64,000 bases of DNA from Flavobacterium nackdongense (GCF_004355225.1 NZ_CP037933.1:2294001-2358000); one strand, 5' to 3'. Shown: positions 17,207 through 27,357, counted from the first letter of the stretch. Translations and numbers: made by a program. The notes: generated by a model from the sequence alone, not told the origin.

Positions 17207-20200
17207 ATGCACAGTATAAACCATAAAAAATTCGGCATTTCAAACTGGGCTGTAGACAATCGCGTCACCGTTTATATCATAACGGCTTTAATTGTCATTA
17301 CCGGAGTATATGCCTATATCACAATGCCTCGCGAGGATTTCCCAGAAATCATCGAAAACAAAGTGTATATCTCCTCAGTATTTCCCGGAAATTCTGCCGA
17401 AGATGTCGAGAAATTGGTCATCAAACCATTAGAAAAAGAAATCAAAAACATTAGTGGTGTCACCAAAGTCACTTCGAGCTCGTTTCAAGATTACGGAATG
17501 ATCATCGCTGAGTTCGATGACGACGTTTCTATTGATGCGGCCAAAGTTAAAGTAAAAGACAAAGTTGATAATGCCAAAGCCGAAACGGATTGGCCCAATC
17601 TAGACAACGGCAGCAAGGTCGAACCCAATGTATTCGAATTGAACATTTCGGAGGAAGTACCCATTTTAAACATCAATCTGCAAGGAAATTACACTACCCA
17701 ACAGCTTAAAAAATACGGAGAACTAATTCAAGATGATCTCGAAGAAATCTCCGAAGTGAAACAAGTGGATATCCTCGGTGTCGATGACAAAGAAGTAGAA
17801 ATTGCGGTAGATATTTTCAAAATGACCGCTGCACAAGTGACATTCGACGAAATTCAGAATGCGGTAAAATATGAAAATATGACGCTTTCTGGAGGAAATT
17901 TGGTTTCGCAAGGTTCTAGAAATAACATTCGAATCGTGGGCGAAATCAAAGACCCGAAAGAATTGGAGAATATCATCGTGAAGTCGTATGGCGGAACAGT
18001 GTACCTAAAAGATATTGCGGTAGTGAGTTTCAAAGAGAAAGAAAAAACGACTTACGCTCGCGAAAAAGGTACCGAAGTAGTAATGCTTAGCGTGAAAAAA
18101 CGTTCGGGACAAAATATGATTTCGGCAATCGAACAGGTGAAAGAACGAATCGAAAAAGCCCAAGGTACTTATTTGCCAAAGAACTTGAAAATCGAAATGA
18201 CCAACGACCAATCTTCTCGTGTGGAACATCAGGTGGATGAATTGTCGAATCACATTATTTTTGGGATAATTCTGGTAATGATTGTGTTGATGTTTACAAT
18301 GGGATTGCGAAATTCCTTGTTTGTAGGAGCAGCAATTCCGTTATCGATGATGATTGCTTTTGCTATACTTTCGGCTTTAGGATTAACCCTGAACACAATG
18401 GTATTGTTTGGATTAGTAATGGGATTAGGTATGCTAGTCGATGACGGAATTGTGGTTGTCGATAACGTATTTGCCAATATGAAAAAAGGAATGGATCGAG
18501 TAACCGCTTCCAAAGTGGGTATTGGCGAAATCGCTTGGCCTGTAATTTCTTCGACAGCGACCACCTTGATGGCGTTTTTACCATTCGCTTTATGGCCTGG
18601 AACGATGGGTAAATTTATGAAATATTTCCCAATGACTTTGACCGTAACGCTTACCGCATCCTTATTTGTGGCAATGGTAGTCAATGCAGCAATGACGGGA
18701 GGTTCGATGGATACCGAAGATAGAAATATTTCGAAAAAGAGCTTGAAATTCTATACGATTCTATTTTTGGCTTTCGGAATATTCTTGGCATTTATTGGGT
18801 CAAAATACACGTATGACAGTAAATTCTTAAGAGGAATTGGACATTTATTGTTGATGGCAACAGGCCTAATGTGGTTGTATTTCCTTAAATTGTACCAATG
18901 GACACAAGATTTCCAACACAGTTTTTTCCCTAGAATGGAAGAGAAATACAAAGTGTTTTTAGCCAAAATTCTAACGAAGAGAAATTCTTGGATTGCCTTA
19001 GTGTCTATTATTGGAATGTTGTTTTTCTCTTTTATTTTACTAGGGGTTTTCCCGAGAAAAGTATTGTTTTTCCCGGATAATATTCCCAATCAGGTGATTG
19101 CTTATATCGAATATCCACAAGGAACCTCGATCGAAAAAACCAACAAAGCAACCCTTTTTGTAGAGAAACAAGTCATTAGTATTTTAGAAAAATACGTAGA
19201 TCCCAAAACCGACAAAAACTTCCTTGCCGAATCTATTGTATCGCAAGTGGGAATAGGTGCTGGAAATCCAAATGTCGATGCTGGTTCAGCGGCAGAAACA
19301 CCCTTCAAAGGAAAAGTTACCGTCAGTTTCTCTGAATTCAAGTTCCGTCAGGGGATTAATACAGCGGATATTTTAGAGGAAATCCGCGCCAAAGTTAAAG
19401 GTATTGCGGGAGCCACTATTACGGTCGAAAAAGATGCCAATGGACCACCAGCGGGTTATCCTATTAGTATCGAATTGAAAGGTAGCGATTATGAATTGAT
19501 GTTGAAAGAAGCCGATAAAATGATTGCTTTTGTCAATTCGAAAAACATTCCTGGTATCGAAAAACTAAGTATTGACGTCAACAGAGACAGCCCTGAACTA
19601 CAGGTAAAAGTAGATAGAGCAAACGCCGGAAGTATGGGAGTTTCAACCGGACAATTGGGTTTTGCCTTGCGTCGTTCGGTTTACGGTCAAGAAATTTCGA
19701 CTTACAAAGAAGGCGATGACGATTACAACATTGTGATGCGTATGCAGGACGATCAGCGCAAGAACGAAAACATACTTTTCAATCAATCGTTGACCTTCAG
19801 AAACCAAAATAACGGACAAATTCAGCAAATTCCGATTTCGGCAATTTCTCAAACTGAGAAAACAAAAACCTACAATCAGATTAAAAGAAAAAACCAAAAA
19901 CGAATAATGACTATTTATTCGAATGTTTTGACCGGTTTTAATGGGGATGAAATTACCAAACAAATTCAGTCTGAATTGCAACATTATGAATTGCCGGCTG
20001 ATGTTAGCTATTCCTTCTCTGGAGTTCAAGAAGAGCAAGGTAAAAATCAAAGTTTCTTGATGTACGCATTGTTCTTGGCGCTGGCAGGGATTACGCTGAT
20101 CATTGTACTTCAATTTAATTCGGTTTCGAAAACAGTGGTGATTTTGTTCACGGTTATCTTGAGTTTTAGTGGTGTTTTCTATGGTTATGTCATTGCAGGA

Positions 20201-20680
20201 ATGGATTTTGTGATCCTAATGACGATGATGGGAATTATCTCGCTGGCTGGTATTGTAGTGAAAAACGGAATCGTACTGATGGATTTCTTCGTTTTATTAT
20301 TAGACAAAAAAGTTACCGATAAAAAACTGAAAAGCCACGACGATTTAAACTTAGAAGAAATCAAAGAAGTCATCATCGAATCTGGAAAATCGCGTTTGCG
20401 TCCGGTGTTATTGACGGCTTTAACGGCAGTTTTAGGATTGATTCCCTTGGCAATTGGATTGAACTTTGACTTCTTTACCTTGATTACCGATTTCAATCCT
20501 CACTTTTTCATTGGGGGTGACAACGTAATATTCTGGGGACCTTTGGCTTGGACCATCATCTTCGGATTGACGTATGCCACAGTATTGACACTAATTATGG
20601 TTCCGGTTATGTTCTATTTAGTAAAAAGAACCAAATACTGGTTGCGTGATAGAAGATTGGCTAGAGTTACTGCGGAATAA
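17207..20680 (+). CDS. RND family efflux transporter, inner-membrane pump
   Basis: A 1157-residue AcrB/MexB-type (HAE1/HME) proton-driven pump. Twelve transmembrane segments lie in two halves with two large periplasmic loops. The proton-relay Asp pair lies in GMLVDDGIVVVDNV of TM4, after the start region ISNWAVDNRVTVYII. Extra length relative to AcrB (about 1050) comes partly from a hydrophobic insertion at about residues 520-590 and from a long C-terminal half. It works with the adaptor and TolC protein encoded upstream. The substrate (drug, metal or lipid) cannot be read from sequence. Confidence 0.94.
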   Translation: MHSINHKKFGISNWAVDNRVTVYIITALIVITGVYAYITMPREDFPEIIENKVYISSVFPGNSAEDVEKLVIKPLEKEIKNISGVTKVTSSSFQDYGMIIAEFDDDVSIDAAKVKVKDKVDNAKAETDWPNLDNGSKVEPNVFELNISEEVPILNINLQGNYTTQQLKKYGELIQDDLEEISEVKQVDILGVDDKEVEIAVDIFKMTAAQVTFDEIQNAVKYENMTLSGGNLVSQGSRNNIRIVGEIKDPKELENIIVKSYGGTVYLKDIAVVSFKEKEKTTYAREKGTEVVMLSVKKRSGQNMISAIEQVKERIEKAQGTYLPKNLKIEMTNDQSSRVEHQVDELSNHIIFGIILVMIVLMFTMGLRNSLFVGAAIPLSMMIAFAILSALGLTLNTMVLFGLVMGLGMLVDDGIVVVDNVFANMKKGMDRVTASKVGIGEIAWPVISSTATTLMAFLPFALWPGTMGKFMKYFPMTLTVTLTASLFVAMVVNAAMTGGSMDTEDRNISKKSLKFYTILFLAFGIFLAFIGSKYTYDSKFLRGIGHLLLMATGLMWLYFLKLYQWTQDFQHSFFPRMEEKYKVFLAKILTKRNSWIALVSIIGMLFFSFILLGVFPRKVLFFPDNIPNQVIAYIEYPQGTSIEKTNKATLFVEKQVISILEKYVDPKTDKNFLAESIVSQVGIGAGNPNVDAGSAAETPFKGKVTVSFSEFKFRQGINTADILEEIRAKVKGIAGATITVEKDANGPPAGYPISIELKGSDYELMLKEADKMIAFVNSKNIPGIEKLSIDVNRDSPELQVKVDRANAGSMGVSTGQLGFALRRSVYGQEISTYKEGDDDYNIVMRMQDDQRKNENILFNQSLTFRNQNNGQIQQIPISAISQTEKTKTYNQIKRKNQKRIMTIYSNVLTGFNGDEITKQIQSELQHYELPADVSYSFSGVQEEQGKNQSFLMYALFLALAGITLIIVLQFNSVSKTVVILFTVILSFSGVFYGYVIAGMDFVILMTMMGIISLAGIVVKNGIVLMDFFVLLLDKKVTDKKLKSHDDLNLEEIKEVIIESGKSRLRPVLLTALTAVLGLIPLAIGLNFDFFTLITDFNPHFFIGGDNVIFWGPLAWTIIFGLTYATVLTLIMVPVMFYLVKRTKYWLRDRRLARVTAE

Positions 20681-20698
20681 CTTTTCAACATAAATTTC

Positions 20699-20735
20699 AA
20701 AACCACTCAAGATTCTATTTTGGGTGGTTTTTTTG
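20699..20735 (+). terminator. Terminator of the RND efflux operon
   Basis: AAAACCACTC / GGGTGGTTTT 10-bp stem (one G-U) followed by a run of T, 18 bases after the RND stop. Confidence 0.85.
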
Positions 20736-20766
20736 TTTTTTGTCTTCACAGTTATAACAACTCCCA

Positions 20767-20799
20767 CTCAAAGCGTACTCAAAGCGTGCTCAAAGCTTA
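20767..20799. repeat. Three 11-bp direct repeats upstream of the NTase-kinase gene
   Basis: CTCAAAGCGTA, CTCAAAGCGTG and CTCAAAGCTTA follow each other exactly. The 11-bp period places the same bases on one face of the helix, which would suit cooperative protein binding. The rest of 20738-20998 has no gene; the downstream start is 200 bases away. Confidence 0.6.
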
Positions 20800-20998
20800 G
20801 GCTGTGGTACCCCAACTCAAGGAACTATTTTTAATAAAGATGATTTTCCACTCCAGAAAAATAACTTCTCATACCCGAAATTCATAGCTCAAAATTTGTA
20901 TTTTTGGTCTTTTGTGCCCTTAGCGTTTTTTTGACGAAAAGACCTTAGGAACTGCATTTTAGAAAAAAAATAATTATTTCTGAACTTAATAACAAAAA

Positions 20999-22132
20999 AT
21001 GAATAAAAAAGTATTTGTAAGTGGTTGTTATGACATGCTACATAGCGGACACATAGCCTTTTTTGAAGAGGCAGCGCAACATGGCGATTTATATGTAGGC
21101 ATTGGTTCGGATAAAACCATCAACGAATTGAAAGCTCGAAAAACCATCAATCCCGACTCGGAGCGGTTGTACATGGTTAACTCATTAAAAGTGGTAAAAG
21201 AAGCTTGGATCAATCGTGGAAGCGGATTACTCGATTTTTTAGAAGAACTACATACGTTAAAACCCGATATTTTCTTTGTAAACACCGATGGCCATACGCC
21301 TCAAAAAGAAGCGTTGTGTAAAGAAATGAATATCGAATACGTCGTTAGCAAACGCATACCTCACGGCAATTTACCCGCTCGTTCCACAACAGCATTGCGT
21401 CAAGAATGCAGAATACCGTATCGTATTGATATTGCTGGAGGTTGGCTCGATCAACCCTATGTGAGCAAATATGCAAGTGGTTCAGTAATTACAATTTGTG
21501 TTGAACCCGATTTTGAATTTAACGACCGCAGCGGAATGTCGACCAGCAGTCGAAAAAAAGCCATTGAACTTTGGCATACCGATATCCCTGATGGCGATAA
21601 AGAAAAGCTGGCAAAAACCCTGTTTTGTTTTGAGAATCCTCCAGGAACTAAATATGTTAGTGGCTCTCAAGATGCGCTTGGGATCACAATGCCTGGTTTA
21701 AATAAATATTTGTACGAAGGAACTTATTGGCCTTCAGACATACAAACGTTAATGGTACCTGATTTGTTAGAATGGATTGAACAACGCATTTGGATGATTC
21801 CACTGTATCCCCGTGAAATGGATTACGATGTGTTAGCAAATACACAAATAGACGAAAAAGGAGCACAATGGTTAAGCAAAGCTACCGATGCGTGTTGGAA
21901 AGCATTGCAACAGCAGGACGCACAAGCTGTTGGAAAAGCAATGACGCAAAGCTTTGAAGCTCAAATTTCTATGTTCCCAAATATGGTAACACCAGATATT
22001 CTAGCTCAAATCGATGTGTACAAAAAAGATATTTTAGGATGGAAAGTAAGCGGTGCTGGTGGTGGTGGCTATTTAATTTTCTTTAGTGAAAACCCTATCG
22101 GAAACGCCATTCAAATAAGGATTAGAAGATAA
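20999..22132 (+). CDS. Nucleotidyltransferase-GHMP kinase fusion protein
   Basis: A 377-residue two-domain protein. Residues 1-135 are a cytidylyltransferase-like domain with GCYDMLHSGH (9-18), the HxGH nucleotide-binding motif, and ARSTTALRQ, comparable to the ISSTxIR motif. Residues 139-377 resemble a GHMP sugar kinase: PYRIDIAGGWLDQPYV (140-154) as motif 1, GSQDALGI (222-229) near the position of the kinase ATP loop, and VSGAGGGGYLIFF (350-362) as motif 3. This suggests an enzyme that phosphorylates and then activates a sugar, analogous to HldE or FKP but with a different domain pairing or order. The sugar is unknown. It is followed 13 bases later by an aldo/keto reductase gene. Confidence 0.78.
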   Translation: MNKKVFVSGCYDMLHSGHIAFFEEAAQHGDLYVGIGSDKTINELKARKTINPDSERLYMVNSLKVVKEAWINRGSGLLDFLEELHTLKPDIFFVNTDGHTPQKEALCKEMNIEYVVSKRIPHGNLPARSTTALRQECRIPYRIDIAGGWLDQPYVSKYASGSVITICVEPDFEFNDRSGMSTSSRKKAIELWHTDIPDGDKEKLAKTLFCFENPPGTKYVSGSQDALGITMPGLNKYLYEGTYWPSDIQTLMVPDLLEWIEQRIWMIPLYPREMDYDVLANTQIDEKGAQWLSKATDACWKALQQQDAQAVGKAMTQSFEAQISMFPNMVTPDILAQIDVYKKDILGWKVSGAGGGGYLIFFSENPIGNAIQIRIRR

Positions 22133-22145
22133 TCAAAAATTAGAA

Positions 22146-23090
22146 ATGATGAAAAAAAACAGTAAAGAGGTAAACCGCAGAGACTTTTTAAAAATAACTT
22201 CAAGATTTACTGCAGCAACAATCTTTATAGGCTTAGGAGGTTCAGAGCTATTTGCCGCCAATCACGAAAACCACAATGAAATTTCAATTCCAACGGTGAC
22301 TCTCAACAACGGAATAAAAATGCCAAGACTAGGATTTGGTACAAATACCCTTGTTGATGCGGTAGGTGTTCGAAGTGTTTCCGAAGCCATTTCAGTAGGG
22401 TATCGTCTGATTGACACTGCTCATATTTACGGCAATGAAGCCGCCGTAGGAGAAGGAATCAGGCTAAGTGGCATTGATAGAAAGAAATTGTTTGTAACAT
22501 CAAAACTTTGGGTTGACTTTGCGGGTTATGAAAAAACTAAAAAAGCATTTGAAACTTCCATAAAAAAATTAGGGGTAGATTATCTTGATCTTTATCTCAT
22601 CCATAGACCGAGAGGAGATGTAAAAGGGTCTTGGCAGGCAATGGAAGAGCTTGTCGCCGCAGGTAAAATTAGAGCCATTGGCGTGAGCAATTTTGACCCT
22701 GAACAACTAAAGGAGTTAATGTCTTATGCTAAAATTGTACCTGCAATCAACCAAATCGAAACCAATGTCTTTCTTCAAGAAAGTATTTTATATCCTTTCT
22801 TGAAAGGTTCTGCAACACAAATGGAAGCTTGGTCTCCCCTAGCTGCAGGCCGCAGCGGAATATTTAGCAATCCTACACTCGCTGCAATCGGCAAAAAATA
22901 TGAAAAGAGTATTGCGCAGGTATGCTTAAGATGGCACTACCAGCGGGGAGTTATTGCCATCCCAAGATCTTCCCAAAAAGCACACATGATTGAAAATCTA
23001 AATATTTTTGATTTTGAACTTACGGCGTCTGATATGCAAACCATAGCATCGATGGATATAAATACTACTCAATTTCCGGAGTGGAAATGA
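22146..23090 (+). CDS. Tat-exported aldo/keto reductase
   Basis: A 314-residue NAD(P)H-dependent aldo/keto reductase barrel. The catalytic tetrad is visible: Asp and Tyr in LIDTAHIYGNE, Lys in TSKLW, His in YLIHRP. Cofactor-binding IPRSSQKAHMIENL lies near the C-terminus. The N-terminus carries a twin-arginine signal, NRRDFLK (about residues 10-16), then a hydrophobic stretch ending LFAAN, so the enzyme is predicted to be exported with its cofactor. That is unusual, as most family members are cytosolic. It is likely co-transcribed with the NTase-kinase gene upstream. Confidence 0.86.
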   Translation: MMKKNSKEVNRRDFLKITSRFTAATIFIGLGGSELFAANHENHNEISIPTVTLNNGIKMPRLGFGTNTLVDAVGVRSVSEAISVGYRLIDTAHIYGNEAAVGEGIRLSGIDRKKLFVTSKLWVDFAGYEKTKKAFETSIKKLGVDYLDLYLIHRPRGDVKGSWQAMEELVAAGKIRAIGVSNFDPEQLKELMSYAKIVPAINQIETNVFLQESILYPFLKGSATQMEAWSPLAAGRSGIFSNPTLAAIGKKYEKSIAQVCLRWHYQRGVIAIPRSSQKAHMIENLNIFDFELTASDMQTIASMDINTTQFPEWK

Positions 23091-23463
23091 GAAAAATAAA
23101 TTCTTTTTTTAGCGTTTTTAGTTTCTGCAGACCCTAATTAAGTGTCTATTTGAAAAAAAACTATACAAAACAAAATCATCTAATTTTGGAATCAAGCAAA
23201 ACTAGACCATTATTAAACTCAAAATCGGCTGTTGCAAAAACTTGCGACAGCCGATTTTTTTATAGACGCTACAGTATTGATTTAATACACAGAAAGAGCT
23301 ATTTGTTTTCTAAATTATCACTCAAATTTCTGTCATCATGAACGTCTTTCTCTGTAGTAAATTTAAAAAAATAGTTTTTACCAAAAAAATATTCGACGAA
23401 GAATTTGACTGAATTTTACAAAAATCAAATCATTTTATCTTTTTGTCAAAACTAGTCTTACAA
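23091..23463. other. Intergenic region without a supported gene
   Basis: 373 bases between the aldo/keto reductase and the convergent TlpA-like gene. It holds the terminator hairpin at 23221-23258. A 63-codon open frame at 23150-23341 runs through that hairpin, has no recognisable domain and is not called. Confidence 0.7.
23221..23262 (+). terminator. Terminator after the aldo/keto reductase gene
   Basis: AAAATCGGCTGT / ACAGCCGATTTT, a perfect 12-bp stem followed by TTT on the plus strand. Confidence 0.85.
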
Positions 23464-24477
23464 CTAGTTCAACAGCGAATCCAATTGTTTTATCAATTCA
23501 GCTGACGAAGGTCTAGGCGCATCTGATTTTACAACTTTCCCGGCGGGATCAATCAAAATAAATCTTGGAATAGAATTAATTCCAAAACTCTTCATAAAAT
23601 CAGAATTCCAGTTTTTGTCGGCAAAAAGTTGTATCCCTCCTAATTGTTTTTCGCTAACAAAAGTTTTCCATTTCTCGTGGTCTTTATCAACATCGACCGA
23701 AATACTCACAAATTCAATATTTTTACCGTGATATTTTTCTTCTACCTTTTTCAACGAAGGAATTTCGGCTCGACAAGGACCACACCAAGTAGCCCATACA
23801 TCGATATACACATATTTCCCTTTCAAATCTTCTAATTTCGTTTTTCCACCCTTGTGATTTTCATATTCAAAAGGTGCCGAAATCGTGTTATTCAATTTGC
23901 TTTTGGCCAAATTAGCTTCGTAATTTTTTTTGTAATATTTGACTACTGCATTATAATTATCGTCGATACTTTTCTTTTGAAGGCTAACAAATTCAGGATC
24001 CAATTTTTTGTCTTCTAAACGACTCAAATCATCGGCTTTTTTCTTGTCTAATCCTCCAAAAAAGTCAGCTTCAGGAGCTGTAAGTAAGCTTGCAATATCG
24101 CTTTTTGCCTCAAATAAAGCATTCTTGGCCAAAAAGTTGTTTTCAGGAGCTCCTTTGCCAGAGTAAACAATCGATTCGTCAAAAGTTTTAGTATCCAACT
24201 TCATCTTTAAATCGAAACCATTTTTGAGATACACTATGGTATATTCATTTCCGTCTGAAAAAAGGTATCTACCCGTTGCAACACTCAAAGTATCTTTGAA
24301 AGTCCCATTTTTGTTGACTTGGATTTTTTTGACCAATTTGTTTTGATCGTTGGTAAACGAAATATAATCCCCAAATCTATCGGCTATTTCTGCCTGAAAA
24401 GTCATATATTTTTTATTTTGAGCATTGATACAACCACTGATTATTATTGCAAATGCCAATAGGAAAAAATTTTTCAT
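23464..24477 (-). CDS. TlpA-like thiol-disulfide oxidoreductase lipoprotein
   Basis: A 337-residue protein with a lipoprotein signal (IISGC, Cys about 16), an N-terminal DUF4369-like beta-rich domain (about 25-190) and a C-terminal thioredoxin-fold domain with WATWCGPC and the cis-Pro region SIPRFILID. It is predicted to sit in the periplasm on a membrane and reduce or isomerise disulfides, as in Bacteroidota TlpA/ResA-like proteins. It is the second of two minus-strand genes with an exported product; a small hairpin lies just ahead of its start. Confidence 0.9.
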   Translation of the reverse strand: MKNFFLLAFAIIISGCINAQNKKYMTFQAEIADRFGDYISFTNDQNKLVKKIQVNKNGTFKDTLSVATGRYLFSDGNEYTIVYLKNGFDLKMKLDTKTFDESIVYSGKGAPENNFLAKNALFEAKSDIASLLTAPEADFFGGLDKKKADDLSRLEDKKLDPEFVSLQKKSIDDNYNAVVKYYKKNYEANLAKSKLNNTISAPFEYENHKGGKTKLEDLKGKYVYIDVWATWCGPCRAEIPSLKKVEEKYHGKNIEFVSISVDVDKDHEKWKTFVSEKQLGGIQLFADKNWNSDFMKSFGINSIPRFILIDPAGKVVKSDAPRPSSAELIKQLDSLLN

Positions 24478-24491
24478 AATGTCTGTTTTTT

Positions 24492-24513
24492 AAAGTAGGT
24501 TCAAAACTACTTT
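24492..24513. terminator. Small hairpin upstream of the TlpA-like gene
   Basis: AAAGTAG / CTACTTT stem with an 8-base loop and a T run on the plus side. It may terminate or attenuate transcription coming from the HELGH gene upstream on the minus strand. The stem is short, so this is tentative. Confidence 0.35.
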
Positions 24514-24750
24514 TTTTTCGGAAAGTCCAATTTATGTTAACACTATTTTACCACGTATCAATTGGATTAGTCCAGTTCGAAAAGAAAAAAAGCAAAATAC
24601 TTGCCTACTATTCTAGAATCGACCCACAAATCAAATAGTTTTATAATAATTTAGCAAAGCAGGAAAATCGAGCTTTTCAATTTTAATACATCAGCCCGCT
24701 GGCTACATTTTTTGATTGAACCTTGCAGCACGAAAGGTGATAAGACTAAA

Positions 24751-25446
24751 CTATTTTTTGAATTGCTGCTTGATGAAAGTATCAAAATCAGGCAGGTTTT
24801 GGTTTTCATAAATTTCAATAAATTGTTTGAACTGCATGTAGCCGTACACATAAGGATTTTGCGAAGCTTGCTCATAATTTTTAGTGAAATACTCCTCAAT
24901 AGTTGAACCTACGGGTATTGGGTTGGGTAATTTAGCCCACATTTTTTTGGCAGCTTCATAACATTGCTTTAATTCGGCCTCGCGATGCTGCTTTCTCCAC
25001 CACAAAATGGCGATTGTATTGGCAAAATATTCCCCTTGATAGCCACCAATCGTTTCCCCTTGGAGCTGGTATTCAAACGCATGACCCAATTCGTGAGGCA
25101 AATAGAATCCGTTAAAAAACAACCCAAAAATGGCTTTTCCCTCGGCTTCACTACCTGCAATTTCATTAAAGAATTGCTTTTGTTCTGGAATTACTTGATC
25201 CCAAAACGGAATATTGGCAGCATCTTTGTAAAAATAAATAAGATACGGAGTGGTGTGCAAAACCGTTTTTATGTTAAAAGTGAAGTCTTTCTTAATGGAT
25301 TTAATATCGGCAGTAAACGCTTTGGTTATCGCTTGTCCATCATTGACCAAAGAAATTGTATCACTGTAGGTTTTGAACCATATTTTTTCTTGGGCGACCC
25401 CAATTTGAGTTAAAACCAGCAAAAATAGAAGAATAGTTTTTTTCAT
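24751..25446 (-). CDS. Secreted HELGH zinc-protease-like protein, unknown
   Basis: A 231-residue protein with a signal peptide (cut after GVAQ) and the zinc-binding signature LPHELGHAFEYQ at about residues 117-128. A downstream acidic residue (EYFAN, about 138-142) could be the third metal ligand of a gluzincin, 20 residues on. No other protease family features are recognised. It lies upstream of the TlpA-like lipoprotein gene on the same strand (273-base gap). Confidence 0.65.
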   Translation of the reverse strand: MKKTILLFLLVLTQIGVAQEKIWFKTYSDTISLVNDGQAITKAFTADIKSIKKDFTFNIKTVLHTTPYLIYFYKDAANIPFWDQVIPEQKQFFNEIAGSEAEGKAIFGLFFNGFYLPHELGHAFEYQLQGETIGGYQGEYFANTIAILWWRKQHREAELKQCYEAAKKMWAKLPNPIPVGSTIEEYFTKNYEQASQNPYVYGYMQFKQFIEIYENQNLPDFDTFIKQQFKK

Positions 25447-25546
25447 TAGGTTGGATTTAAATTTTTAAAAAGTCAAATATAATTTATTTTTATCCAGCTC
25501 CTACATCCAAAAGTAATTTATAGAATATTTTAATGAAGTTGAGAGT

Positions 25547-25581
25547 TTTGGAGATTAAGTTGATTTTTGTTTTTACTTTTG
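25547..25581 (+). promoter_or_regulatory. aspS promoter
   Basis: TACTTTTG (25574-25581) matches the Bacteroidota -7 box; the nearest TTTG (25547-25550) is 23 bases upstream, slightly long. The expected transcript start is about 10 bases ahead of the ATG at 25600. Confidence 0.5.
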
Positions 25582-25599
25582 CAGTCTAAAATTTAGATT

Positions 25600-27357
25600 A
25601 TGTATAGAAGTCACAATTGTGGTGAGTTGAATGCCTCACATATCAATACCGAAGTTACACTTGCCGGCTGGGTTCAAAAAACGCGCGATAAAGGATTTAT
25701 GAATTGGGTCGATTTACGCGATCGTTACGGGATAACCCAATTGATTTTTGACGAAAGTCGTACCGACAAAACTGTTTTTGAATTGGCAAAGACCTTGGGT
25801 CGTGAATTCGTAATTCAAGCCAAAGGAACCGTAATCGAACGCGAAGCCAAAAACGCCAATATGGCAACCGGCGATATCGAAATTTTAGTAACTGAACTAA
25901 ATATACTGAATTCATCGATCACTCCACCTTTTACCATTGAAGACGAAACCGATGGAGGTGAAGACATTCGAATGAAATACCGCTACCTCGATATTCGTCG
26001 TAATCCTGTAAAAAACAATTTGCTTTTCCGCCATAAAGTAGCGATGGAAGTGCGAAAATATTTATCTGATTTGGATTTTTGTGAAGTAGAAACTCCCTAT
26101 TTAATCAAGTCGACTCCCGAAGGCGCCAGAGATTTTGTCGTTCCGTCTCGAATGAACGAAGGACAATTCTATGCTTTGCCTCAGTCGCCACAAACCTTCA
26201 AACAATTGTTGATGGTGGGCGGAATGGATAAATATTTCCAAATCGTGAAATGTTTCCGCGACGAAGATTTGCGTGCCGATCGTCAGCCGGAATTCACACA
26301 AATCGATTGCGAAATGGCATTTGTAGAACAAGAAGACATTTTGAATGTTTTCGAAGGATTGACTCGTCATTTATTGAAAGAAATCAAAGGAATCGAAGTA
26401 GAAAAATTCCCGAGAATTACCTATGATTACGCAATGAAAATGTATGGGAATGACAAACCGGACATTCGTTTCGGAATGGAATTTTGCCCTTTAACTCCCG
26501 AAGGGGGACCATTTGAACCGAAAGGTTTTCCTGTTTTTGACGATTCAGAAATAGTGTTGGCCATAAATGTTGAAAATTGCGCTCATTACACTCGTAAACA
26601 ATTGGATGAGTTGACCGATTGGGTCAAACGCCCTCAAATTGGAGCAAAAGGTTTGATTTATGTTCGATACAATGAAGATGGAACTCTAAAATCGTCCGTT
26701 GATAAATTTTTTAACGAAGAAGTCTTGAAAAATTGGGCTGAAAAATGCAATTCAAAACCTGGCGATTTACTACTAATTCTTTCTGGTCCTACAGACAAAA
26801 CCAGAACGCAACTTTCTGCCCTTAGAATGGAATTAGCCAATCGTTTAGGATTACGAAAACCGAATGAATTTGCCCCACTTTGGGTGGTTGATTTTCCGCT
26901 ATTAGAATTAGACGAAGAAAGTGGTCGTTATCACGCGATGCATCACCCTTTTACATCGCCCAAACCTGAAGATATGCAATTATTAGAAACCAATCCTGGG
27001 AAAGTGCGTGCCAATGCTTATGATATGGTTTTGAACGGAAACGAAATTGGCGGCGGTTCGATTCGTATCCACGATAAAGCTACGCAACAATTGATGTTCA
27101 AATATCTAGGATTCACCCCCAAACAAGCTGAAGATCAATTTGGGTTCTTGATGAATGCTTTTCAATATGGAGCACCACCACACGGCGGATTGGCTTTCGG
27201 ATTGGACCGATTGGTGTCAATTCTTGGCGGACAAGAAACCATCCGTGATTTTATTGCTTTTCCAAAAAATAATTCGGGACGAGATGTGATGATTGATGCT
27301 CCATCGGTGATTGATGACTTACAATTGAAAGAATTAAAGATTAAACTCGATAATTAA
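25600..27357 (+). CDS. aspS: Aspartyl-tRNA synthetase
   Basis: A 585-residue class IIb synthetase that attaches aspartate to tRNA-Asp. It starts [11 protein letters not shown] followed by the OB-fold anticodon-binding domain ([14 protein letters not shown]). The class II core has motif 1 near [11 protein letters not shown], motif 2 [20 protein letters not shown] and motif 3 [14 protein letters not shown] at the C-terminus, with the bacterial GAD insertion domain between motifs 2 and 3. Length is normal. No gene for tRNA-Asp is nearby. Confidence 0.97.
   Translation: MYRSHNCGELNASHINTEVTLAGWVQKTRDKGFMNWVDLRDRYGITQLIFDESRTDKTVFELAKTLGREFVIQAKGTVIEREAKNANMATGDIEILVTELNILNSSITPPFTIEDETDGGEDIRMKYRYLDIRRNPVKNNLLFRHKVAMEVRKYLSDLDFCEVETPYLIKSTPEGARDFVVPSRMNEGQFYALPQSPQTFKQLLMVGGMDKYFQIVKCFRDEDLRADRQPEFTQIDCEMAFVEQEDILNVFEGLTRHLLKEIKGIEVEKFPRITYDYAMKMYGNDKPDIRFGMEFCPLTPEGGPFEPKGFPVFDDSEIVLAINVENCAHYTRKQLDELTDWVKRPQIGAKGLIYVRYNEDGTLKSSVDKFFNEEVLKNWAEKCNSKPGDLLLILSGPTDKTRTQLSALRMELANRLGLRKPNEFAPLWVVDFPLLELDEESGRYHAMHHPFTSPKPEDMQLLETNPGKVRANAYDMVLNGNEIGGGSIRIHDKATQQLMFKYLGFTPKQAEDQFGFLMNAFQYGAPPHGGLAFGLDRLVSILGGQETIRDFIAFPKNNSGRDVMIDAPSVIDDLQLKELKIKLDN

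Noticed and set aside
23150..23341. 63-codon plus-strand open frame after the aldo/keto reductase gene
   Set aside because: It runs through a perfect 12-bp terminator hairpin, has no domain and a low-complexity composition.
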